Positions 1 to 7,961 of a DNA stretch of 64,000 bases are shown here, piece after piece. The DNA is taken from assembly GCF_024124765.2 (NCBI RefSeq), contig NZ_JAMXSR020000001.1:124001-188000 (forward strand). The letters run 5' to 3'. The first letter of the stretch is position 1. Every line of letters begins with the position of its first letter. Below the pieces are notes generated by a model. The model saw only the letters and a list, made by a program, of their open reading frames with translations, was not told the DNA's origin and searched no databases. The position numbers and the translations under genes were made by a program. This stretch comes from Sphingomonas sp. H160509. GTDB lineage: Bacteria; Pseudomonadota; Alphaproteobacteria; Sphingomonadales; Sphingomonadaceae.

Positions 1-1
1 C

Positions 2-34
2 GAGCCGCTGAACGACGAAATCCCCGCGTTCTAA
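2..34 (+). CDS. 3' end of an unidentified upstream gene
   Basis: One frame entering from the left edge runs to a TAA at 32-34 and encodes the tail EPLNDEIPAF. Acidic-plus-IPF tails like this occur on single-strand-DNA-binding plasmid proteins, which is only a hint. Too little is present to assign a function. The gene is followed by a GC-rich hairpin. Confidence 0.35.
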   Translation, partial: EPLNDEIPAF

Positions 35-50
35 GACCACCAAGACGGGC

Positions 51-74
51 GGGGAGAGCGCTCTAACGCTCCCC
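51..74 (+). terminator. GC-rich hairpin after the left-edge gene
   Basis: GGGGAG is followed by its inverted partner CTCCCC with further partial pairing between them. It lies directly after the stop at 34 and before the next gene. There is no run of T after it, so it is at best an imperfect terminator or a processing hairpin. Confidence 0.3.
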
Positions 75-111
75 GACCCTAGCCGCCTACCCTGCCAACG
101 GAGTCAGACCA

Positions 112-1201
112 ATGACGAAGAAAACGACCTCCCCGCGCCTTACCAGCTTTGCCGACTTGGGCGAAGCCATGAACGACACCAACGCCACCCCCGCGACCGG
201 CAGCGCGTCCGACGACGCGGCCGACCCCCGCACGGCAGAGATTGCCGAGAGCATGCGCCGACGCAGCGGCGACGACCAATTTTCAGGAAGCGTTCGGCGA
301 CGTTGGCGCGCTTTCCATTGTCGAGCTTGGCGCAGACCGCGCCGAACTCGACATGCCCGAGCCGATCGAGGCGCAGCACGATTGCGCGTCGATCATGGCA
401 ACGCTTTTCGACCTGTTCCGCGATACCCGCCTAGAGGCGAGCGCACAGGCAATTGCATGGGGGTTCGTCAATTCGTTTCACTACGAAGCGCAGAAGCTGG
501 AACGCGAGGAAGACACGCTTTGCCGCGACCTTGGCGAGATGACGCGCCGTTATGATCCGTCCGAGATTTACGCGGTCGAAATGGAGGAATTGCAACTTCG
601 CGCGCAGACCAAGACCGAGCAGCGCGCCGCCATCGAATGCATGCGCGACTATGCAGCCGATTGCTATCGTGCACAGTCCGGCCACCCGTGGTCCCCCGCG
701 CGCGGATCGAAGGTTTCCAGCGGAGGCACCGCAAGCCAGATTGCCGCCCTCGATTTCTTGAAGGCCCGCGCGCAGGACCACCGCGAAAAGCGTAATCCCA
801 CCGGCCCGCTTGTCGTCTTTTCGGGCGGTCAGGAGTGGCACGACTTCAAACAGCTTTGGGACCGCCTCGACCAGATTAAAGCCCGTATCCCGCACATGAC
901 GCTTTGCACCACAGCGCAGCGTAAAGGGTGCGACATGATCGCCGCAGCATGGGCCGCAAGCCGTGGCGTTACCGTGGTTGCCTTCACACCGCAGACGGGC
1001 CGCTATGGCAACCGGGCCGGGTTCGTTCGCAACGAGCAGCTTGTAAAACTCGCACCCGTCGAAGCCATCGTTTGCCAAGGTTCCGGCCTGCAATCGAATC
1101 TCTTGCAGACCTTGAAGGACGCCCGCGTCCCTACCCACGCCTTCCGTATCGACGGACAGGCACCGGCACCGACCGCAACCAAGCGGCAGGCAATCGGCTA
1201 A
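112..1201 (+). CDS. DUF2493 domain protein, apparent frameshift near 280
   Basis: The restored protein is about 362 residues. Its last third (roughly residues 235-310) carries the Rossmann-like DUF2493 fold, beginning PLVVFSGGQEW and followed by the TTAQRKGCDMIAAAWA region. This family is common on alphaproteobacterial plasmids; the fold suggests nucleotide or ligand sensing, but its role is unknown. The first part (112-280) lies in one frame and the rest in the next. Removing one T from the T4 run at 280-283 joins them as DDQFQEAFGDVG. The ATG at 112 is preceded by a purine-rich stretch (AACGGAG). If the frameshift were real, a shorter product could only start downstream, for example near 242. 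Confidence 0.7.
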
Positions 1202-1784
1202 CCCTATCCGGGCGGCGCAGCCGAGAGCGCGCCGCCCCTCACCTTTCCTTGGCAGGAAACACTAGGCCAGCGGCGGGCGAAATCCCCGCGCTGGCCCCTT
1301 TTGTCAGCGTTGCTGTGGGGGGAACCCTACGGTTCCCCCACGCCAGGCGACCGGCCGCGCGACATCCTTGGCACGGCCCGGTCGGGCCGCACCTGGACGC
1401 CGCGCAGCCGGTCGCCTTCCCCCTCCGGTAATGCGCTGCCGCAGCTTTGGAAACATCGCGAACAAGCTGCCCGACCGTCCGGTTTGAGGCTGGCGCGGGA
1501 CCCGGCTCGCTCGCATCGGTCAGGCCCTTCGGCCTGCCCTTCGCTACGCCTCGGCCGGGGAAGCGCCAGTGCGGGCATCGAGCCCGCCCCGGCGCTGCTG
1601 ACGCGGTTTTCCAACGTCTGACAGTCATACCCTGCACCGCTCGCTCGCCTGCGCGCAGCGGCCTTTTGGCCGTGCGCTGACTACGCGTCGCGGCATCGAC
1701 CGTGATGTTCGATCTCAGGCGTCGCGAAACCTCTCCAGAGAGGAGGAAGGGGAGGGATTTGCGGTTTCAACGAAGGAGGTCACC
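1202..1784. other. Non-coding stretch with several GC hairpins
   Basis: I see no convincing gene here. It holds short perfect hairpins: a 9-bp stem with a 4-base loop at 1318-1339 (GGGGGAACC...GGTTCCCCC), CAGGCC/GGCCTG at 1521-1536, and a smaller one near 1660-1671. They resemble REP-like palindromes. The ribosome-binding site of the next gene (AAGGAGGT) is at about 1773-1780. Confidence 0.5.
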
Positions 1785-2366
1785 ATGACCATTACGTTCC
1801 GCGTCGAAGACGGCCGCGCCATCCTCGCGCCAATGGCGGCAATCATCACTCCCGACCAGCTCGCATCGCTACGCGATCTGCTTACCGAACAATCGCTCCG
1901 GTTAGGTTTTGCCATGTTGCTCCCGGTCTACGGCGTCACCGGCGATTCGTGGTTTGAGTTCGACGCCCGCGTCTGCCATCTGTCGCTCGCGGTCGTCTCA
2001 AAATGCTTCGATCACGACCCTTCCGTCATCGCGATTTTGGACGAGGCTCAGTTCCTCGGTCGACGCGTCCGGGTGGCGCAGACTGAACCCACTGGCGATA
2101 TTACGATACGCCTGTCTCTGAACCCGGATGCGGCCCCAGAAATAGCTCTCGCAAACCCCCAAGCGCTGGCGCTGTTAGACGGCCTTGGGATCGACCGCAT
2201 GGTCGCCGGGATGGTGCCGATGACGGAGCTTCGCCGGAGGCTGACGGATCCCCGCATCAGGCGTCGCCTCGATTCCGATCCGGACATGGCCGAGAGCATC
2301 GAAACGCTGGGGACGATGGCGGCACTCAAACCGATCGAAGGGGAGTACCTGCTGGCGTGGATCTGA
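1785..2366 (+). CDS. Conserved-looking hypothetical protein, 193 aa
   Basis: An intact 193-residue soluble protein that I do not recognise. It starts at an ATG with a near-perfect Shine-Dalgarno (AAGGAGGTCACC) just upstream and ends at a strong intrinsic terminator, so it is very likely a real single-gene unit. There is no signal peptide or membrane segment. The middle has alternating hydrophobic stretches (LSLAVVSKC, VSVIAILDEA-like) and the C-terminus is arginine- and aspartate-rich (RRLTDPRIRRRLDSDPDM). No catalytic motif is visible. Confidence 0.7.
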   Translation: MTITFRVEDGRAILAPMAAIITPDQLASLRDLLTEQSLRLGFAMLLPVYGVTGDSWFEFDARVCHLSLAVVSKCFDHDPSVIAILDEAQFLGRRVRVAQTEPTGDITIRLSLNPDAAPEIALANPQALALLDGLGIDRMVAGMVPMTELRRRLTDPRIRRRLDSDPDMAESIETLGTMAALKPIEGEYLLAWI

Positions 2367-2394
2367 TCGGTCCGCGTCTATCTAAAACGACCGC

Positions 2395-2435
2395 AAGGGA
2401 CGCCCAGCCTACCGGCTGGCGCGTCCCTTTTTTTG
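2395..2435 (+). terminator. Rho-independent terminator
   Basis: AAGGGACGC and its complement GCGTCCCTT enclose a second stem, CCAGCC/GGCTGG, followed immediately by a run of seven T. It lies 30 bases after the stop of the 193-residue gene. Confidence 0.85.
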
Positions 2436-2479
2436 CCTGATGCCGCCAAGCCGGCGAGGCCCCTCCCCTTCCGAAAGAG

Positions 2480-2515
2480 AATGGCCGCACGAGGTAGCAA
2501 ACCCGTGCGGCCATT
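2480..2515 (-). terminator. Terminator hairpin of the TraC-like gene
   Basis: A perfect 12-bp inverted repeat (AATGGCCGCACG / CGTGCGGCCATT) with a 12-base loop. Read leftward it follows the stop of the small gene at 2542 and is trailed by a pyrimidine-rich stretch. Confidence 0.65.
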
Positions 2516-2541
2516 AGTGTGGGCCTCGGTCTCGAACCGTC

Positions 2542-2766
2542 TCAGGCTTTCGCCGTGAGCCGCTTCTCGACCTCGTCCACGCCCAGCGTCTTCACCGCCT
2601 CCATCAACCGCTCCAGTCGATCCAGCGGGAGCTTGAGCAACCCTACCTTCTCGACCGTCCCAATAGCCGTATCCCGAAGCTTCCTCAGATGCGCCTTTCG
2701 GCGATCTGCCAGCTTGCGTTCCTCGGCCTCGATCGCGGCCATTTCAGCGTCCAGTGACTTCGCCAT
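2542..2766 (-). CDS. Small TraC-like (DUF6437-type) plasmid protein
   Basis: A 74-residue, highly charged, helical protein beginning MAKSLDAEMAAIEAEER. It resembles the small TraC-like proteins that accompany alphaproteobacterial conjugation and mobilisation loci, whose role in the relaxosome is poorly defined. The charged heptad-like N-terminal half suggests a coiled coil. I chose the ATG at 2764-2766 because an AAAGG motif sits about 8 bases upstream. The open frame continues further upstream, but that extension has no family-like sequence. It points away from the mobilisation genes, from which the island at 3051-14072 now separates it. Confidence 0.6.
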   Translation of the reverse strand: MAKSLDAEMAAIEAEERKLADRRKAHLRKLRDTAIGTVEKVGLLKLPLDRLERLMEAVKTLGVDEVEKRLTAKA

Positions 2767-2880
2767 AATACTTGCCTTTCGGTCAGGCTGATCGGGCTCT
2801 GAACGGGACCGGTATAGCCGTCGATTAGGCGAGGGAAAAGCGTCAACCAACGACCAGCTCGGCACACCAAGGAAAACCCC

Positions 2881-3078
2881 GTGACGATCATCACCGACCG
2901 ACCCCAAGACAGCACCGCAGAACACCAGTTCGACCGTCGTTCCGCCTTGAAGGCGAACCTTTGCCCCACGGAAAACCGAAATCCCATCATATCGATACGA
3001 AGGACCGAGGCAATCAAATCGATACATGGGAATCGGGACTACAGTAGAGACACACCCTTGCATGCTATGCATGCGTAG
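2881..3078 (+). CDS. Small ORF apparently cut by the island
   Basis: A GTG start with AAGGAAA upstream begins a 65-codon frame that runs into the left repeat of the island. I do not recognise the product. If the island is removed between the two 12-bp repeats, the frame continues past 14072 for about a dozen more codons to a TAG. This is what is expected if the island inserted into the 3' part of this gene. The reconstruction is inference from sequence only. Confidence 0.3.
   Translation: MTIITDRPQDSTAEHQFDRRSALKANLCPTENRNPIISIRRTEAIKSIHGNRDYSRDTPLHAMHA
3051..3062 (+). repeat. Left 12-bp direct repeat of the island (candidate attL core)
   Basis: CACACCCTTGCA occurs here and again at 14061-14072 in the same orientation. 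The copies flank exactly the recombinase and restriction-like gene block. The left copy lies just before the first recombinase gene, the usual place for an integrase attachment site. Confidence 0.55.
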
Positions 3079-4399
3079 ATGAGAAACAGTATAGTAAATT
3101 CGATAGATTCGCGACCTAAAACGGGTTGCAGTTTGGGTGGGGAGGATTGCTATCTGGTCCCGCATATTAGGACCAAGATATACTCTGATAAGTCTGATGG
3201 GCACGTTTCGAGCGCTGAAGCTACTTCCCAAAGTCGCGGGAGCTATGCATATGCGAGTGCGTTTCTGGATGGGAACTACGCTCGCCGCAAGCATCCGACG
3301 AAACAAGCGGAATACACGATCTGGGATACCGAGCTGAAAGGCTTTGGGCTTCGCGTCCTGCCGAGCGGCAGCTGCTTCTGGACGGTTCGATCACGCCGGC
3401 GCGGCAAACATACCCGGGTAACGCTCGGTCGCCCCGATGAGGTCGCCGCGCTTCTGGCGCGGACTCAGGCTCGCCGACTGCTTGCCGAAGCGGCCGTAGA
3501 CGGTCTTCCGAAGCAGAAGGCCGCCGTAGCTGCTATCACGCTAGAACACTTCGTCGAAATGTATTGGGACGACGTTGCACGGTACTGGAAGCCATCCACA
3601 GCCAAACGGAATTTTCAGGCTTGGCGTGTTCAGCTATCGCCCGCGTTCGGCTCCATGCGAGTTAGCGAAGTGCGGTCCGCCGATGTGCGGCTCTGGCGAG
3701 ACGATTGCGCTGGCGAACATGAGGCGCAATACAATCGCGCTATTCCGGTTCTCGGTAGCCTGTTCAGATATGCAGAGGCGCTTAACCTGCGTCGCAAGGG
3801 GATCGAACCCCTGTCGAGGGCTCCCGCGATATCGCCGGGCGGCAAAGGAACGCTATCTTTCCTCGGTTGAATATAACCGCCTCGGCGCTGCGCTGCGCGC
3901 AGCAGCCGTTCGCTTCCCGGCGGAGGTCGCGATCGTGCGGCTACTTCTGTTCACCGGCGCCCGCATCAGCGAAATCCGGGATCTGCGTTGGGAATGGGTC
4001 CGCTCCCCTCACCTCTCGCTGCCGGACAGCAAGACGGGGCCTCGGACGATCTGGCTGAACAGCCAAGCGCTGGCGGTGCTGGCCGACATTCCTCGCCGCG
4101 AAGGATGCGCGCTCGTCTTCCCGAACAGCACCGGGACAAAACCGCTTACGATAGATCCGTGGTGGAGCGGCTTCCGTCGATCTTGCTCCATGCCTGATCT
4201 CAGGCTTCATGACCTGCGGCACAGTTTCGCGTCCACCGCGATCATGGACAACGTGCCGTTGGTAACCATCGGCAAGCTGCTCGGCCATGTCCTCCCAGAG
4301 ACCACGGCCAAATACGCGCATCTGGCCGACGAGGTAATCGGAGATGCCGCACAGCGAATTTCCGGCTCGCTCGCTCAAGCTTTGGGGTTACGGCCATGA
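3079..4399 (+). CDS. Tyrosine recombinase (integrase) 1, apparent frameshift
   Basis: The restored protein is about 439 residues. The N-terminal part (FLDGNYARRK...WDTELKGFGLRVLPSG) is a P4-integrase-type arm-binding domain, followed by a SAM-like core-binding domain and the catalytic domain. Catalytic features visible are R in TGARISEIRDL, K in DSKTGPRT, HDLRHSFAS, GKLLGH and Y in TTAKYAHLAD. The two halves lie in different frames; removing one G from the G4 run at 3798-3801 gives the smooth join RRKGSNPCRG. The exact start is unsure, since the first 70 residues look unlike the family. It overlaps the next integrase by ATGA, so the two are translationally coupled. Confidence 0.8.
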
Positions 4400-5586
4400 G
4401 CAGGATACCACTGCGAGCAATCATTGCGGAAGAACTCGCCGACATCGGTCAGCACGTTCGTTATAAGCTACCCACCTGCAAAGCTCGTAGTACGGTTTGG
4501 CTTGGCGAACGCGGGCTAGGTGTACGTCGCTATGCAAGCGGGCGCGAGGTGTACATCGTCCAAACGAGAATGGGCGGAAGGTGCCGCACTATCACCATCG
4601 CGCCGACCTCGGTCGTTACTGAACATCGGGCCGCAACGATCGCGCGCAGGGTCATGGCCCATGCCGAGGTGGGGCATGATCCGGCAGACGACAGGCTGCG
4701 GATACGGTCCGCGCCGATGTTTCGAGATTTTCTCGACGAATACTGGCAGCGCACGATGCCGCGTTGGAAAAAATCCTCTCGCCAAATGCACGCCAGTTAT
4801 CGTCGCCTTTACCTCGAAGGGTCCTTCCCCGGCATATCGATCGACGAAATCGACGAGGAACATGTCGCGCGCTGGTTTGCAGCATTGAACAGCAACACCG
4901 GGCCAGGGGCGGCTAACCGTGTGCTGGCGATCCTCAATGCAATGCTGAACAAGGGCGAGGAATGGGGCTATCGCAGCGACGGGTCGAATCCTTGTCGGTC
5001 TGTCCGCCGGAATAAGTCGCGGAAAATCGAGCGCTTTTTAAGCAGCGCGGAGTTGCGGCGGTTGGGTGAGGTTCTTGAAGACGATCAGTCCGTCGAAGGA
5101 AGTCTGAGGTCGACGGTAGCAGCAGCAGTGACCTTGCTTTTGCTGACAGGGTGTAGAGCAAGTGAGGTGGCGGGGCTCCAGTGGCAGGACTTAAGAGGCT
5201 ATCGCCTTAAACTGCGTGATAGCAAAACCGGACCCCGTACGGTTTGGCTGGGAGACGACGCACGAGCAGTGCTCGACGCCCTTTCCCGGCCTCGGAATAT
5301 CCCCTGGGTGTTCTGGAACGCTGAGCGCCGTGCACCGCTGGTTAAACTGAGTAATTATTGGCCAAGCATCCGCGATCGAGCTGGTCTATCCGACGTTCGG
5401 CTTCATGATTTGCGCCATACGTTTGCCAGCCATGCTGCCATGAGCAATGAAACGTTGTCTATGATTGGGCGCCTTCTCGGACATCGTAGTCTAAGTGCCA
5501 CGTCACGCTACGCTCATTTGGGGGACGAACATGTATCAGAAGCCGCACAGCAGATCGGGGCCGCCATGGAGCGGCTACTATTGTGA
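4396..5586 (+). CDS. Tyrosine recombinase (integrase) 2
   Basis: An intact 396-residue phage-type integrase. It has an N-terminal arm-binding region, a core-binding domain around residues 110-200, and a catalytic domain with R in TGCRASEVAGL, K in RDSKTGPRT, HDLRHTFAS, GRLLGHRS and Y in TSRYAHLGD. Its closest visible relative is its neighbour: both share the DSKTGPRT and HDLRH(T/S)FAS blocks. It starts inside the stop of integrase 1 (ATGA). The pair likely carries out excision and integration of the island, perhaps as a heteromeric complex; that is inference. Confidence 0.9.
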   Translation: MSRIPLRAIIAEELADIGQHVRYKLPTCKARSTVWLGERGLGVRRYASGREVYIVQTRMGGRCRTITIAPTSVVTEHRAATIARRVMAHAEVGHDPADDRLRIRSAPMFRDFLDEYWQRTMPRWKKSSRQMHASYRRLYLEGSFPGISIDEIDEEHVARWFAALNSNTGPGAANRVLAILNAMLNKGEEWGYRSDGSNPCRSVRRNKSRKIERFLSSAELRRLGEVLEDDQSVEGSLRSTVAAAVTLLLLTGCRASEVAGLQWQDLRGYRLKLRDSKTGPRTVWLGDDARAVLDALSRPRNIPWVFWNAERRAPLVKLSNYWPSIRDRAGLSDVRLHDLRHTFASHAAMSNETLSMIGRLLGHRSLSATSRYAHLGDEHVSEAAQQIGAAMERLLL

Positions 5587-5697
5587 CTACTGCCTTCTCA
5601 ACGCCGTAGAGGAATATGTCGTCCTAACTATAGGTACCGCTTTGAAAAGATGCACTCTCATCGGCGAAATCACGTGCGCAGGTGGCATTCAAACGAT

Positions 5698-6146
5698 TCA
5701 GAGATGACGAACTGTTAGTTCGTCTCCCCACTTTTCGTTTAAATACTCCACTACAAGCCTCCGATGACAATGATGAGGCGTATCCTCTGAGCACAGGAGG
5801 CAAGCTCCCTCAAACATCTTAGGCTTAAACTTTTCTTCTATTTTTCTAGTATGCATGAGATCAAGAAACTGACTTTCATAGACCTTCCAGTCACCCTTAT
5901 CTTTTTTATAGGACTTGAGCATGCCGTCCGTAGGCGCAAGAAGTGGCTGATGAACATATCGAATATCGCCAATCTTTTTTTAGGAAATACGCCAAGTCTT
6001 CAGACTTTGCAAATCCTGCCAACTGTGAGGTATTGTGAAGGCGAACGTCTACAACTGTTTTGACTTTAGATACCAGTAGGCGCTCAAAAAAATCGTTCAG
6101 CGTTAGACTTCGTAAAACCGATGGTTGTTACGCTAGTTTTTGACAT
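5698..6146 (-). CDS. DUF488 protein B, two apparent frameshifts
   Basis: The restored product is about 148 residues and matches DUF488 from end to end: TTIGFTKSNAE at the start, the DVRLHNTSQLAGFAK block, and the C-terminal LLCSED-HHCHRR-VVEYL signature with the Cys-His cluster. DUF488 proteins have unknown chemistry and are often found near defence and DNA-modification genes. Two extra bases in 7-base runs (plus-strand T7 at 5975-5981, A7 at 6086-6092) break the frame; removing one base from each restores the protein. The ATG at 6144-6146 has AAAGGA upstream. It is the last gene of the leftward operon. Confidence 0.75.
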
Positions 6147-6159
6147 GTCTCTATGTCCT

Positions 6160-6768
6160 TTACTTTTTCAACAAATTTGGTGCGCGATTTTTTGCGTACG
6201 CAACCTTCCGTGATCTCGCACGGTACGCATCATTCAAAAGCTCAATACGAGGTGCAAACATGTCGGCGTGAGACTTATCTGCCATAGCTAAGAGCTCATT
6301 CTCAATCCATTCGTGCGACACAATCCGTTCCGCGGAAAGCACGTGAAAGACCTGGGCTTCCGCGTCCACCAGAGCACGGCTGACTAGAAGACATCGATGA
6401 CAATCAAGCGGGTTTCTTTCTGAGCACATCATAGCAATATTGAATTTTGTTGCGCCCGCACAGAGCCGAGTTAGCCCTTTGGCAAATGCGGGATCGCGCG
6501 CCATCTTCTCGTAGTCGGCGACCCCGTCTGTAAAAAAATCATCCGATGCAGGACGCCCACCAAGCTCCTTGCCAAGAAAAACATACGCTATAGCGTCTTT
6601 GGACAAAGCAGCCTTAAGCGGCTCCCTATTGAAGTGAGGAAACGTACGCGAATACGGGGCACTTCGGACATCTGCTATCGCCGTAATTCCAACAGCTCTA
6701 AGGCGCTGCAGGAATTCCTCGTAGCTAAGCGTGGAGTGACCGACGCTCCAGATTCGTGTGGCAGTCAT
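6160..6768 (-). CDS. DUF488 protein A
   Basis: An intact 202-residue DUF488-family protein. It opens with IWSVGHSTLSYEEF, has the DVRSAPYSRTFPHFN block typical of this subgroup, and ends its conserved part with MMCSERNPLDCHRCLLV, the conserved Cys/His cluster. About 35 basic residues follow. It differs clearly from the other DUF488 protein 13 bases downstream, so this is not a recent duplication. The family's reaction is unknown. Its place between the dual-OB gene and the second DUF488 gene suggests all three act together. Confidence 0.85.
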   Translation of the reverse strand: MTATRIWSVGHSTLSYEEFLQRLRAVGITAIADVRSAPYSRTFPHFNREPLKAALSKDAIAYVFLGKELGGRPASDDFFTDGVADYEKMARDPAFAKGLTRLCAGATKFNIAMMCSERNPLDCHRCLLVSRALVDAEAQVFHVLSAERIVSHEWIENELLAMADKSHADMFAPRIELLNDAYRARSRKVAYAKNRAPNLLKK

Positions 6769-6781
6769 GACCTAACGGTAC

Positions 6782-7468
6782 TCACTCATTTGGACGAATA
6801 ATCGCGGCGATCAGCTTGTACGCAAACCCTTGCCACGGCTCGCCCAGACTGACGCACAGGAGCGCGCGCCCCACCGCATGCCGTCCGTCAGGGTGAGCAA
6901 GATACTGAGCCTCGTAGTGCGGGTCGGTGATCGAAAGCAGGAAGGGCGCATTCCTGAAGTTAAAATACCCCCTTACTCTCCGCTTTCCGTTCCCAAACGC
7001 CGCTCCCTCAACCGCCACGCGAACCTCTAAGTCGTTGACCTCGATCAAACGAAGAGAGCCGTCGGCGGGATCCGCCGCGTCTTCGGCCACACGATCATTT
7101 GTTCCGTTGTAACTTGACGAAAGATTGGCCCACAAGTGCCGGTTATCGACGGCAGCCCGAGCCTCGTCGTAGTTAGCGCGACGCTGCAAACGCCAATAAT
7201 ATTGGGCGTCGATGAGTTGATTCTCAACCTGGAATGCGTGTGGTTGAGGCGAAAGCATGGGTATGGTGACCACATCAAGGACACTACAGTCATTACCATC
7301 TTGATACCTACGGTCATCAACCGACACTTCATGGTTCGGCCGACTGCTAATAGGTCGAATCCAGTTACCTATTTGTCCGTTGACTATTTCTCTACCCGCA
7401 ACGCATCTGCCGCTTGTCTTTCTTGAATTAGCCAAACAAAGTATTGTGCTTTCGTAGTTTGGCATCAT
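6782..7468 (-). CDS. Dual-OB-domain-like protein
   Basis: An intact 228-residue soluble protein. It begins with STILCLANSRKTSGRCVAG and contains NGQIGNWIRPIS, the pattern of the dual OB-fold family found in prokaryotic defence-linked operons. A beta-rich C-terminal half ends SLGEPWQGFAYKLIAAII. OB folds usually bind nucleic acid or nucleotides. The gene sits 13 bases upstream of DUF488 protein A and 52 bases after the nuclease gene. The family assignment is from memory of the motif pattern, so moderate confidence. Confidence 0.6.
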   Translation of the reverse strand: MMPNYESTILCLANSRKTSGRCVAGREIVNGQIGNWIRPISSRPNHEVSVDDRRYQDGNDCSVLDVVTIPMLSPQPHAFQVENQLIDAQYYWRLQRRANYDEARAAVDNRHLWANLSSSYNGTNDRVAEDAADPADGSLRLIEVNDLEVRVAVEGAAFGNGKRRVRGYFNFRNAPFLLSITDPHYEAQYLAHPDGRHAVGRALLCVSLGEPWQGFAYKLIAAIIRPNE

Positions 7469-7520
7469 CGCCCCCCTTATAGTGGCCCACCCCGGTTAAA
7501 AGGCAAATTGTTTGGAAGCG

Positions 7521-7961
7521 TCACATTCCTTTGAACGATAGGACAGCTTTGTCCAACATGCTCGCAAGTGTGTGAGAGCTTTCAACGTCTTGCCCAAGCA
7601 CTTCATGGAAGTGCCACTCTGGATCGACCTTTGCTTCCGCTATTGCGCGCGCCCAAGCTTTCGCACCAGCTGCTTTAATCCGGGCTACGGAGCCTGGGCC
7701 GTTCCAAAGGTGTTCGCCCTTCACCTCTAAAACTGCAATGACTTGCCGGCCGTTGATCGTTTTCGAATATAAAAAGTCCGGCTCTAGAAAACCTGCCGGT
7801 GAAGGAATGCGAAGCCTGACTGGATCATTCCTAAGCCACCAAATCACACTGCTGTCGGCATCAAGAAGCTTGGCAGCGCAGTATTCTGGATTGGATTCGA
7901 AAGAAGCTGCCTCATACACGCACTTCGACCACCCCTTTATCGGAACGCGCACGAAGCTCAT
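7521..7961 (-). CDS. PD-(D/E)XK nuclease-like protein, partner of the helicase
   Basis: A 146-residue protein corresponding to the endonuclease tail of type III restriction (Res-like) enzymes. The catalytic pattern is visible: EPDFLY supplies the acidic residue, then VIAVLEVKGEHL supplies the E-x-K, about 20 residues apart. In type III enzymes this domain is usually fused behind the helicase. Here it is a separate gene whose ATG overlaps the helicase stop (ATGA), so the two products are made together. Its expected job is cutting DNA delivered by the helicase. Nothing in the frame suggests truncation. Confidence 0.75.
   Translation of the reverse strand: MSFVRVPIKGWSKCVYEAASFESNPEYCAAKLLDADSSVIWWLRNDPVRLRIPSPAGFLEPDFLYSKTINGRQVIAVLEVKGEHLWNGPGSVARIKAAGAKAWARAIAEAKVDPEWHFHEVLGQDVESSHTLASMLDKAVLSFKGM

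Noticed and set aside
1239..1680. Several overlapping open frames in the hairpin-rich stretch
   Set aside because: They occur in all frames at once, are rich in arginine and proline, and lack starts with ribosome-binding sites, as expected for GC-rich non-coding DNA.
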